Source: Catalinimonas niigatensis (GTDB lineage Bacteria > Bacteroidota > Bacteroidia > Cytophagales > Cyclobacteriaceae). Taken from it: DNA of 64,000 nucleotides. The first letter of the stretch is position 1, and every line of letters begins with the position of its first letter. The position numbers and the translations under genes are program-made. The stretch covers positions 6,063,501 to 6,127,500 of the forward strand of contig NZ_CP119422.1 of the NCBI RefSeq assembly GCF_030506285.1, written 5' to 3'. The notes under the pieces are model-generated. The model was not told the origin of the DNA. It did no database searches and worked only from the letters and a program-made list of their open reading frames with translations. Positions 1 through 8,511 of the stretch are shown here, in pieces.

Positions 1-1121
1 TTGTTGCAGAGGCAACCCGAAGGCAAACCAATATTTACAATACCATCGCAGCTTCGGCTTTTTTTCTGCTGCTTTTTGATCCTTACCTGCTCATGTCAGT
101 TGGTTTTCAGCTTTCTTATCTGGCGGTGCTGGGGATTGTTTATCTGCAACCTAAAATATATCGTTGGTTCAATCCAGAAAACAGATGGCTGGACTGGCTC
201 TGGGGGCTTACCGCCGTATCTATCGCTGCCCAACTGGCTACTTTTCCGCTGGGCCTCTACTACTTTCAGCAGTTTCCGATCTACTTCTGGCTTTCCAATA
301 TTATAGTGATTCCGGCAGCTTATCTCATACTTTCTTTAGGCCTGCTTTGTTTCGCCGTTGGACTAAGTCTTCCGTCCCTGCTCACGTATCCCGGATGGCT
401 TTTGGAGAAAGTGATACAGGTAACTAACCTGGGAGTATTGTGGATTGAACAACTGCCTGTGAGTGTGCTCAAAGGAATCTATTTCAGCAGTGGAGAAACG
501 TTACTTTTGTATGGAGCAATAGGTTTTCTGCTGATGCTTTTTTACTATAGACGCTTTAAGTATGTGTGGATGTTGAGTGGATGCATCGGACTTATGCTAA
601 CTATACATGTGCTACATATTGCTCAGGAATATCAGAAAACCAGTATCACTTTTTATCAGGTACCCAAAGAAAGCAGGCTAGATTTGAGTAGTGGCAGAAC
701 GAACCTCCATTTGGGAAATAATGATTCTAAAGCCATGTATCATATCTTGCCTAACCAGATTTACAGGGGGGTAAAAACCAGTTATCTGTCCGATAGTACC
801 GCTTCGTCCTCTCTGGCCGTACAGCCCTGGAAGAACATGCTAATCATGGTATGGAAAGGTAAAAAAATAGCGATGGTAAGAGAGCCATTTGATGGGAAAA
901 GCCGACTTACCGAAAAGTTACCAGTGGATGTAGTAGTCGTTTGTAACAATGCCTTGACTACGTTAGCTTCTTTAGATTCATACTTTAATTATCAGAAATT
1001 GATTATTGATAGTTCTAATTCGCATTATCGGGCTGCAAAACTGGCGCAGGAAGCAGAGGAACTAAATATTTCTTATCATTGTGTTCCACTACAAGGCGCC
1101 TATGAGTACCTGATTGATTGA
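1..1121 (+). CDS. comEC: ComEC/Rec2 competence protein, 3' end (partial)
   Basis: C-terminal ~370 residues of a ComEC/Rec2-type DNA-uptake channel; the gene begins outside the window. The reading frame is open from base 3. It carries the competence-domain signature RQTNIYNTIAASAFF followed by LLMSVGFQLSYLAVLGI, typical of the membrane core that passes single-stranded DNA through the inner membrane. Several hydrophobic helices follow, then a soluble tail resembling the degraded metallo-beta-lactamase-like C-terminal region. It overlaps the next gene by 8 bases, so the two are probably co-transcribed. The family assignment is firm; activity in transformation is inferred. Confidence 0.85.
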   Translation, partial: VAEATRRQTNIYNTIAASAFFLLLFDPYLLMSVGFQLSYLAVLGIVYLQPKIYRWFNPENRWLDWLWGLTAVSIAAQLATFPLGLYYFQQFPIYFWLSNIIVIPAAYLILSLGLLCFAVGLSLPSLLTYPGWLLEKVIQVTNLGVLWIEQLPVSVLKGIYFSSGETLLLYGAIGFLLMLFYYRRFKYVWMLSGCIGLMLTIHVLHIAQEYQKTSITFYQVPKESRLDLSSGRTNLHLGNNDSKAMYHILPNQIYRGVKTSYLSDSTASSSLAVQPWKNMLIMVWKGKKIAMVREPFDGKSRLTEKLPVDVVVVCNNALTTLASLDSYFNYQKLIIDSSNSHYRAAKLAQEAEELNISYHCVPLQGAYEYLID

Positions 1122-2031
1122 TTTGAAACCTATTGATATTTTTTATTCTGAACGTTTTCATTATCCTCTGCCGGAGGGGCATCGCTTCCCGATAGACAAA
1201 TATGTGCTGGTAAAAGAGCAATTGCTATATCAGGGAATCATTACTGAAGATCAGCTTATTGACCCTGGTCTGATAGATGAAGCTGCTATTTTACTGGTGC
1301 ACACCGCCGAATACTGGCAGCAGGTAAAAACGTTGACTTTGCCACCTCCTATGGTCAGGCGTATTGGACTACCTAATACAGAGGTTTCTGTAAACCGTGC
1401 CAGAAACAGTGTTGCAGGAACACTCAGGGCAGCAGAAGCTGCACTACTCAATGGGGTAGGAATGAATCTGGCAGGAGGTACCCATCATGCCTATCTTGAT
1501 CGGGGAGAGGGCTTCAGTACCCTGAATGATATCGCTATTGCAGCTTCTTTTCTGCTCAGCCAGCAGCAGGTGAACAACATACTGATCATAGACCTGGATG
1601 TACATCAGGGTAATGGCAATGCATTCATTTTTGCAGGCCATCCTTCTGTCTTTACCTTCAGTATGCATGCACAGGATAACTATCCCCTAAAAAAAGAAAA
1701 ATCTGATCTGGACATTGCACTGCCTAGTGGTACCAGCGATGATGAATATCTGGATGTACTACAGCATACTCTGCCTCACTTGTTTGAGACGCATCAGCCT
1801 GATCTGGTTTTTTTTCAGGCGGGCATAGATGTACTGGCTACGGATAAATTAGGCAAGCTTGCGCTAACTAAACAAGGATGTCTCCAGCGCGACCGCATGG
1901 TGTTCCAGACTTGTAAGAAGTACGGTGCACCTGTGGCAAGCTGCATGGGTGGTGGATACTCTCCCCGTATGGCTGATATTGTAGATGCACATTGCAATAC
2001 CTTTAGAGCAGCCGACGAAGCTTTTGCCTAA
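1114..2031 (+). CDS. Histone deacetylase family protein (class IV-like)
   Basis: Zinc-dependent arginase/deacetylase-fold enzyme of 305 aa, the normal length for a bacterial HDAC-like deacetylase. Visible active-site elements are the His pair in GGTHHAYLDRGEGF (H124, H125), the zinc ligands in DLDVHQGNG (D162, H164) and AGIDVL (D239), and a glycine-rich C-terminal GGGYSP. The GGTHHA...RGEGF...NDI wording resembles HDAC11/class IV enzymes. Bacterial members probably deacetylate small acetylated amines or proteins; the substrate here is unknown. The start is a TTG (1114) inside the comEC end, because no in-frame ATG lies near. The 3' end overlaps the convergent patatin gene by 4 bases. Confidence 0.85.
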   Translation: MIDLKPIDIFYSERFHYPLPEGHRFPIDKYVLVKEQLLYQGIITEDQLIDPGLIDEAAILLVHTAEYWQQVKTLTLPPPMVRRIGLPNTEVSVNRARNSVAGTLRAAEAALLNGVGMNLAGGTHHAYLDRGEGFSTLNDIAIAASFLLSQQQVNNILIIDLDVHQGNGNAFIFAGHPSVFTFSMHAQDNYPLKKEKSDLDIALPSGTSDDEYLDVLQHTLPHLFETHQPDLVFFQAGIDVLATDKLGKLALTKQGCLQRDRMVFQTCKKYGAPVASCMGGGYSPRMADIVDAHCNTFRAADEAFA

Positions 2032-4358
2032 TTCAATATTTCCTGTAGCCTTCTTAAAGCTTCCTGATTTCTTGGGTGCTGTATATTGTTGATGATATTG
2101 TCTTTTTCGCGGCTGGTCAGGTGCCAGCTCAGCGATGGTCTTTCTTTGATGGCAGTAAAAGCTACTTTATCAAAACGGCTTGGATAAGAGATATATTCCA
2201 TGTTGATCTGCTCGAAAGGAACTTCTATCCAGTTTTGCATATATTCCAGGCGGTCATCGTTATTGATATCCTGTATGTTAAACAGATTGTTGTATAGAAA
2301 ACGGAAAGGAGCAGTCATTCTTTGCAACAAAGAGCTTCCTAATGGTTTTTGAATAGGTTCTATTTTTTCAGAGTCACGCACACATAAAAATACTACGCCC
2401 GAGGTATTTTCGTTGATCCAATCTTTAAACACATACATAAAACGGACAGCATCCGAAACCCCAAAATTATCGGTAAGTCCCGCATCCATGATCTGAATAC
2501 GGGGTTCGGTAGGCATGCTAACATTAGGGGTGACATAGGGAAAAGCTGCATTCATACGCAGGGCCGTCAAAAATCGCAACGAGCCCGCATCCTGCTCGGC
2601 AAAGAAACGCATAAAGTCAATGCCTTTTACCTGCACCTGATGGCCACTTTGATTATTGTATATGCCGGTATTCATATAAGACACATGCTGCGGAGAGATG
2701 TATAGCTTGCGACCATCATTGACAATGGCAGGAGAAAGCAACATCATAGGAATCAGAGCCTGCTGTTCAGGTTCACGATAGTCAATAAGTTTTTTATTTA
2801 GAATACCTTCTGTATTCTTATTAAGCTGTTGTTCAAAGGCATATCCACGATCTTTGATATAAGTTTTGCCTTCTATCTCAAAAGGCTGGAACCGCACAAA
2901 AAGGTCGTTGACCAGCAGGGTGAAAATGATTGCATTGAGGTTGTCTTTTCCCAGATTATCTACATAGCGTGGATTATAGACAGAGTAATGCTGCTCATTT
3001 TGGTGAGTTGCAAACTGAGCAATAGGTTTTGGAACACTCTTCTTCTGCTGTAGCTTTTTCCTCAGCACCAATTCTCTAAAATAAGAGGCACCTACCAATC
3101 CTCCGGAGGCTCCGGTAATGAGTTGGGTGTGGTCAAACAATTTTCCCTGGGTAAGACTGTCTGCCGTTTGCAGTGCGCTCATTGTCCAGAGGGCAGAACG
3201 TAAGCCGCCTCCACTGGTACAAATAAAGACCATTTTAGGCTTTTCTATGGTATCAGCCAGGGTTGCTTTTTGCTTCCACTTCTCCAGAATAGCCTCCGTG
3301 GCTGCCTTATCCTCAACATATTGTAGGCTATCGTTTTGCGACTGTACCTTCTCCAGTGTGTATGGTGCATGGGGGACGTCATAATTAAGCCCAAACGCCA
3401 TATACGTGCTGCTGACCCAGTTGTTTTTTACCACTGCATTAAGCAGAAAAAAGACAATAATTACAACAGTCGTTGCCCACCCCCTAAGCCAATAGGTAAT
3501 CGCGCCAATAAGCATCATGATAATGGTGAGCAATAAAACTCCGCTGGCAGCTGCTGGTATCTGAAAAAGAGGCCTGTCATGAAAAAAGCCGAGGGCCAGT
3601 ATCAACAGTAAAATAAAAGCCTCTATGATGATAGAGTTAAGATGATTTTGGTCAAATACTTTGGTGACTAGTTCTTTGTCATAACTCCCCGAGGGAGCTT
3701 TGCGGAACTTGCAGTTAATGTCGAGATAGTGATCTACCCGGTTTGGGTTTTTTCGTGCGGTATTTAGATTCTGCATGATCCTTACCCTGGATATCGTTAC
3801 CCTCTTAAGCTGACGGTTTACATTGGATGCAACAAATCTAAAAATGTCTTTATTGGTAAACCTGAAGTAGGCAAAGAGAAACATGAGCATGAGCATAAAG
3901 CCGCAAAACAAGCCTGCCACCTTGACAAAGATATCCCAGCTTGTGTTATATTCATTTTTAAGCTGAAAGCTTACAACCTGAAACATGTACGTAATGAGGA
4001 ATGCAGTTGGAACAATTGCATTATTGATGGCCAACTTTGCAAAAGGTCTTGATAAGGCTCCTAAAAAGCTGAAACTGTTTCCGTCCAGTATATAGCAGGT
4101 AATATGGTAAGTCATGGTAAGACCGCCTACTGCAATGCCAACGATGAAGAAGCTAATGAAATCAACCTTGCCCAGATATTCAGGATCAAGGAACAAATAG
4201 GGAATACCTAAATTTTTGCCAATGCTGCCTGTTATGGCAGAAAAAAGAAAAACCCAGCCTAACAGCAAGAGTTGGTTCTTACGCAAATTTAAAACCAGGA
4301 GCTGTACCGGTAACGAATAATAGATTGGATCTACAAACTTCTCTTTGACTCTCTTCAT
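2028..4358 (-). CDS. Patatin-like phospholipase with N-terminal membrane domain
   Basis: A 776-aa protein with about seven hydrophobic segments in the first ~310 residues and a cytosolic or periplasmic patatin/cPLA2-like hydrolase domain behind them. The oxyanion-hole glycine stretch TSGGGLRSA (~381-389), the nucleophile elbow GASGG (Ser418) and the dyad aspartate in DAGLTDNFG are all present. This fits a Ser-Asp lipid acyl hydrolase tethered to the membrane. It is transcribed towards the deacetylase gene and lies just downstream of the rlmL-like gene on the same strand (20 bases apart), so those two may share a transcript. The substrate is unknown. Confidence 0.8.
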   Translation of the reverse strand: MKRVKEKFVDPIYYSLPVQLLVLNLRKNQLLLLGWVFLFSAITGSIGKNLGIPYLFLDPEYLGKVDFISFFIVGIAVGGLTMTYHITCYILDGNSFSFLGALSRPFAKLAINNAIVPTAFLITYMFQVVSFQLKNEYNTSWDIFVKVAGLFCGFMLMLMFLFAYFRFTNKDIFRFVASNVNRQLKRVTISRVRIMQNLNTARKNPNRVDHYLDINCKFRKAPSGSYDKELVTKVFDQNHLNSIIIEAFILLLILALGFFHDRPLFQIPAAASGVLLLTIIMMLIGAITYWLRGWATTVVIIVFFLLNAVVKNNWVSSTYMAFGLNYDVPHAPYTLEKVQSQNDSLQYVEDKAATEAILEKWKQKATLADTIEKPKMVFICTSGGGLRSALWTMSALQTADSLTQGKLFDHTQLITGASGGLVGASYFRELVLRKKLQQKKSVPKPIAQFATHQNEQHYSVYNPRYVDNLGKDNLNAIIFTLLVNDLFVRFQPFEIEGKTYIKDRGYAFEQQLNKNTEGILNKKLIDYREPEQQALIPMMLLSPAIVNDGRKLYISPQHVSYMNTGIYNNQSGHQVQVKGIDFMRFFAEQDAGSLRFLTALRMNAAFPYVTPNVSMPTEPRIQIMDAGLTDNFGVSDAVRFMYVFKDWINENTSGVVFLCVRDSEKIEPIQKPLGSSLLQRMTAPFRFLYNNLFNIQDINNDDRLEYMQNWIEVPFEQINMEYISYPSRFDKVAFTAIKERPSLSWHLTSREKDNIINNIQHPRNQEALRRLQEILN

Positions 4359-4378
4359 CTGTTTTAAGTAACGCTCAA

Positions 4379-5557
4379 CTAGCGTTTACCTGTATACAAT
4401 TCGTATTCCAAAAGTCGAGAATCTATTTTCCCATTGACGAATTCCATACGTCGGCGAGTTCTGAGCCCAACTTGCTTAGATAAGTTGAGGTTGCCTGTAA
4501 AAATGTAACCCCAGTAGCCCGCACATTTTTGTTTGAAGAAGTCTCCTATCTCGTGGTATAAACTAGCGAGTTGCTCTTCTTCTCCCAATCTTTCGCCATA
4601 AGGAGGGTTAATGACTACCACTCCTTTTCTCTCATCTTCGGCAGGCGATGGTAATGCTGTATCTTTAAAATCAGCCACTTCAAAGCGAATCAGGCCAGCC
4701 ACTCCGGCTTTGACAGCATTCTGCCGGGCAGAAGCAATGGCTTTAGGGTCATTATCGGTAGCAATAATGCTGGCATGCTGATTGGAAAAGCTGGTGATGG
4801 TTTTTTTTAGTTCCTGCTCTGCCTGTTGTAGCATCTCTTCCCACGCAGACTTGTCAAAGGTTTTGAGGTGCATAAATGCAAAATTATTGCGTATCAGGCC
4901 GGGAGCTTTGTGAGCTTTGATCAGTGCTGCTTCTATAGCAAGCGTACCACTACCGCACATAGGATTGACAAAAGGTAAATCCGGTTGCCACTGGGTAGCA
5001 CTGATGATCGCAGCAGCCAAAGCCTCCTGCATAGGAGCCTCTACCGTGACCTGACGGTACCCATGACGGGCGATGCTTTCGCCGGAAGTGTCCAAGAAAA
5101 TACCCGCATCACGCTCTTTCCAGTGCAAAAATACGGCGATACGGTCCTGGAGTGGCCCGCTGTCGGGGCGTCGCCCGTACTTATCCTGCAGATAGTCTAC
5201 AATGGCGTCTTTAACTTTAAGATTAGCAAAACGGTTATCCCGGATAGTAGGGTTTTTTACAAATGAATTGACACTGAAATAGCTGTCAGCAGGGATATAA
5301 TCTTCCCAGGAGATGGTTTTGAGTTGATGATATAACTGATCCGCGTTGGCGCTGCGAAATCCCTTGAGTCGGTACAGCACCCGGTGTGCCGTGCGTAGAT
5401 GGAGATTGAGGTACATACAATCTGTAAGACTTCCTTCTGTAGTCACTTCCAGTATGCTGCTTGCTTTGACCGGATACCCCAAAGCTTTTACTTCTTCCGC
5501 TAATATGGGACTAATGTACGGTGCACAGGTGATGATGATTGTCTGTTTTTCATCCAT
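4379..5557 (-). CDS. rlmL: THUMP-domain class I SAM RNA methyltransferase (RlmL-like)
   Basis: A 392-aa protein with the usual order: N-terminal ferredoxin-like region, THUMP domain (~50-155), then a Rossmann methyltransferase. The SAM-binding motif NPMCGSGT (198-205) and the N6/N2-methyltransferase motif NPPYGERLG (317-325) are intact. The nearest well-known relative is the RlmL N-terminal half, which makes m2G2445 in 23S rRNA. The length matches the single-domain THUMP enzymes of Bacteroidota, not the fused RlmKL of E. coli. The exact target base is inferred. It shares strand and close spacing with the patatin gene downstream. Confidence 0.85.
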   Translation of the reverse strand: MDEKQTIIITCAPYISPILAEEVKALGYPVKASSILEVTTEGSLTDCMYLNLHLRTAHRVLYRLKGFRSANADQLYHQLKTISWEDYIPADSYFSVNSFVKNPTIRDNRFANLKVKDAIVDYLQDKYGRRPDSGPLQDRIAVFLHWKERDAGIFLDTSGESIARHGYRQVTVEAPMQEALAAAIISATQWQPDLPFVNPMCGSGTLAIEAALIKAHKAPGLIRNNFAFMHLKTFDKSAWEEMLQQAEQELKKTITSFSNQHASIIATDNDPKAIASARQNAVKAGVAGLIRFEVADFKDTALPSPAEDERKGVVVINPPYGERLGEEEQLASLYHEIGDFFKQKCAGYWGYIFTGNLNLSKQVGLRTRRRMEFVNGKIDSRLLEYELYTGKR

Positions 5558-5621
5558 GCAGTAAAAATGACTCCAATAACTTTAATATGAAAGAATTTTG
5601 AAGATTAGGTTTTAGCGTTTT

Positions 5622-5653
5622 GGGATTAGGTTTTTTTGATCATTCCTAATCCC
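5622..5653. repeat. Inverted repeat GGGATTAGG / CCTAATCCC
   Basis: Nine-base perfect inverted repeat (5622-5630 and 5645-5653) with a 14-base loop, in the gap between glgX and rlmL. On the minus strand it lies downstream of glgX, so it could end that transcript, but the flanks are not a clean U-tract. A partial copy (gattagg) sits just upstream at 5603. It may equally be a small interspersed repeat. Confidence 0.45.
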
Positions 5654-5680
5654 TAACGTCTTAACTTTAAACCTTTAATC

Positions 5681-7873
5681 TTATTTTTTCTTTCTTCTTA
5701 AGTCCTTTTTTTTCAGCAGAAGCAAAGAGCGTGAATGCAGTACCAGTTCCTCGGAAACCAACTCATCTTCTAACATTCTCTCAGGCTTATAAGTGTCTAC
5801 CAAGACTTCCCAATGTGCATTTCTCAGCCTTTTGGGAAAAGTAAAGGGTACATCTTCCCAGTAGCTATTTACCAGCAGCAAATAGATACCATCCGTAATG
5901 CGCCTGCCTTGCTCATCATATTCTTCCATGGCTTTGCCATTGAGTTGCATGCCCAGACAGCGTACATAGGATGAACTCCAGTCTTTATTGGTCATATCCT
6001 TACCATCAGTACGCAGCCAGCGGATGTCTTTTACGCCTGAACCATGTACACTCCTGCCCAGAAAAAAGCGACGACGGCGCATGATGGGAGAAGCGGTACG
6101 TATGGACATAAGTGTACGGGTAAATTCATAAAAAGCTTGTTGTCTTTCGTCCCACTCCCAGTCAAACCAGCTGATTTCGTTATCCTGGCAGTACACATTG
6201 TTATTGCCATGCTGTGTACGACCGTACTCATCGCCCATACTGATCATAGGAATGCCCTGACTAAAGATGAGTGTAGCCATAAAATTACGTTTCTGCCTTT
6301 CCCTGAGTTCTATGATCTCCGGATCAGCTGTAAGACCTTCTATGCCGCAATTCCAGCTTTCATTATGGGTTTCTCCATCCCGGTTGTCCTCCTTATTGGC
6401 TTCGTTATGCTTTTCGTTGTAGCTCACCAGATCATGCAGCGTAAAACCATCATGTGCCGTAATAAAATTAATGCTGGCGGTAGGCTTACGTCCGGTAGCT
6501 TCATACAAATCGCTACTTCCGCTGAGGCGGTTGGCCAGTTCACTCACCTGGCTTTCATCTCCTTTCCAAAAGCGGCGCACACTGTCTCGGTACTTACCAT
6601 TCCACTCGCCCCACTGTACGGGAAAATTACCCACCTGATAGCCTCCTTCTCCGATGTCCCAAGGTTCAGCAATCAGTTTCACCTGCGATACAATAGGGTC
6701 CTGGTGAATGGTATCCAGAAAAGTAGAAAGCTTGCCTACTTCCAGCAGGCCACGGGCCAGGGTAGAAGCCAGGTCAAAACGGAAGCCATCTACCTGCATC
6801 TCAGTTACCCAATAACGCAAGCTGTCCATCACCAGTTGAAGGGAGCGGGCATGCAGCATGTTCAGGCTATTGCCCGTACCCGTATAGTCCATATAATAGC
6901 GACGGTTACCTTCTACCAGCCGATAGTATGCGGTATTGTCAATGCCTTTGAAGCAAAGGGTTGGACCATAATGATTCCCTTCAGCTGTATGGTTATAGAC
7001 GACATCCAGGATGACCTCTATACCGGCTTTATGGTAAGCTTTGACCATCTCCTTAAACTCGATAATCTGCTCGCCCAAACTACCTGCGGAACTGTACTCT
7101 GAATAAGGGGCAAAGAAGCCGATGCTATTGTAGCCCCAGTAGTTACTCAGCCCTTTGTCTACCAAGACACTGTCGTTGACAAAATGGTGGACCGGTAACA
7201 ACTCAACTGCGGTGATGCCTAGTTTCTTAAAATATTCTATCACCTGAGGCTGCGCCATTCCCTTATATGTGCCCCTTAATTCAGGATCAATACCGGGGTG
7301 CTGCGCTGTAAAACCTTTGACATGCACTTCATAAATGATGGTTTCATGAAGGGGGATATTGGGTTTTTCTACATCTTCCCAGTCAAATTTAGAATCAATC
7401 ACAACTGACTTGTTCATGCCTGCTGCACTATCTTCAGTATCCTGGACCAGGTCCCGGTCTTCTGCCTCTAAACTTAGTGGATAACCAAAGATAGCACTAC
7501 TCCATTCTATTTTACCGTTAATGGCTTTGGCATAAGGGTCAATCAACAGTTTGTTAGGGTTAAAGCGCATCCCCTGTGCAGGATCATGCGGTCCATCTAC
7601 ACGAAAGCCATAAAGCTGCCCCGGCTTCATGTCAGGAATATAAATATGCCACACATGATCAGTTTGCTCTCTGATTTGTATACAAGCATGTTCTTCTTTA
7701 TCTGCAGAAGAATGAAATAGACAAAGGTAAACAGCAGTGGCATTTTCACTGAAAAGGGCAAAATTGACACCCTTTTCATCATAAGTGGCTCCCAATGGAT
7801 AGGGTTTTCCGGGCCAGGTTTTATAATCTTTGTTTTTAACTTGAGGCGTTTGAAGAGTGGATGTCTTTAGCAT
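5681..7873 (-). CDS. glgX: Glycogen debranching protein GlgX
   Basis: A 730-aa GH13 isoamylase-type enzyme that cleaves alpha-1,6 branches of limit-dextrin-like glycogen. An N-terminal CBM48 beta domain (~20-100) precedes the TIM barrel. Catalytic signatures are DVVYNHTAEG (290-299), DGFRFDLAS with nucleophile D367, acid E403 in AEPWD and transition-state D475 in TAHDGF. The segment NEKHNEANKEDNRDGE is typical of GlgX/TreX. Length and order match the family. It stands alone on the minus strand, with a long divergent region (638 bases) shared with the TonB receptor gene. No other glycogen gene lies in the window. Confidence 0.93.
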   Translation of the reverse strand: MLKTSTLQTPQVKNKDYKTWPGKPYPLGATYDEKGVNFALFSENATAVYLCLFHSSADKEEHACIQIREQTDHVWHIYIPDMKPGQLYGFRVDGPHDPAQGMRFNPNKLLIDPYAKAINGKIEWSSAIFGYPLSLEAEDRDLVQDTEDSAAGMNKSVVIDSKFDWEDVEKPNIPLHETIIYEVHVKGFTAQHPGIDPELRGTYKGMAQPQVIEYFKKLGITAVELLPVHHFVNDSVLVDKGLSNYWGYNSIGFFAPYSEYSSAGSLGEQIIEFKEMVKAYHKAGIEVILDVVYNHTAEGNHYGPTLCFKGIDNTAYYRLVEGNRRYYMDYTGTGNSLNMLHARSLQLVMDSLRYWVTEMQVDGFRFDLASTLARGLLEVGKLSTFLDTIHQDPIVSQVKLIAEPWDIGEGGYQVGNFPVQWGEWNGKYRDSVRRFWKGDESQVSELANRLSGSSDLYEATGRKPTASINFITAHDGFTLHDLVSYNEKHNEANKEDNRDGETHNESWNCGIEGLTADPEIIELRERQKRNFMATLIFSQGIPMISMGDEYGRTQHGNNNVYCQDNEISWFDWEWDERQQAFYEFTRTLMSIRTASPIMRRRRFFLGRSVHGSGVKDIRWLRTDGKDMTNKDWSSSYVRCLGMQLNGKAMEEYDEQGRRITDGIYLLLVNSYWEDVPFTFPKRLRNAHWEVLVDTYKPERMLEDELVSEELVLHSRSLLLLKKKDLRRKKK

Positions 7874-8511
7874 ATGTTTAAAAAATAAGTTTTTGTATTA
7901 ACACGAATTATGAGGAAAAGTTAAAAGACTATTAACACAAAGGAGCGTTGCTGAAAGGAATGTCTTATAATACAGAGAAAAGATGCTTCTTGTGTCGTAT
8001 ACAAAATGAGGTGATTTGTCAGAGTTGGCTGAGATCCAGACGAATAAATTTTTTAAAGCGTATTCCAATTTGTGTGTAAAGAACAGAGGTTAAAAGAAGT
8101 TTGTGAGACTTATTATAGCATCAGAATAAAGTTTTTGAAAGCAACATAAGCCAGACAAATGGAGCAAAACCTCATGCAGGCTTCAATATTTTTGCATTTC
8201 CACAATAATCTAACACTATCTGTCAATTTATAAAGACGCAGATATGCAAATGTAAGCTTATCCATGGATTCTTTCTTTTCCTGCTTACTAAGTGACTGCT
8301 TGCTTAGTTGTTAGCCCTTATTTTTATCTGTTTCTTAGAAAACCAGGTCTAAATTTTGGATAAATCCCTGATTTAAAACTTTAGGCATCAACAACTTACA
8401 ATCAAAATTATACCTAGTGAAAGTTGCTGGTAAAGGCCAATATTGCAAGGCTTTTTGCTACCGGTTTGTCTGTATAAAATAGTATCAACCGCGTATCCCA
8501 TTGAATTGAAA
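7874..8511. other. Divergent intergenic region, no gene seen
   Basis: 638 AT-rich bases between the divergent starts of glgX and the TonB receptor. I see no convincing ORF, RNA gene or riboswitch on either strand. A CTGAGA near 8028 recalls a TPP-riboswitch box but its partner elements are missing. Promoters for both flanking genes must lie here. Confidence 0.6.

Noticed and set aside
6044-7102. 352-codon plus-strand frame inside glgX
   Set aside because: It is the antisense shadow of a strongly conserved gene and has no family resemblance.
8020-8060. CTGAGA motif suggesting a TPP riboswitch
   Set aside because: The other conserved TPP-riboswitch elements (GGGGTGC, ACCTGATC..GG..AATGCC) are absent and the flanking genes are not thiamine genes.
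8300-8511. Cobalamin riboswitch upstream of the TonB receptor
   Set aside because: No B12-box-like sequence and no plausible fold; the region is plain AT-rich DNA.
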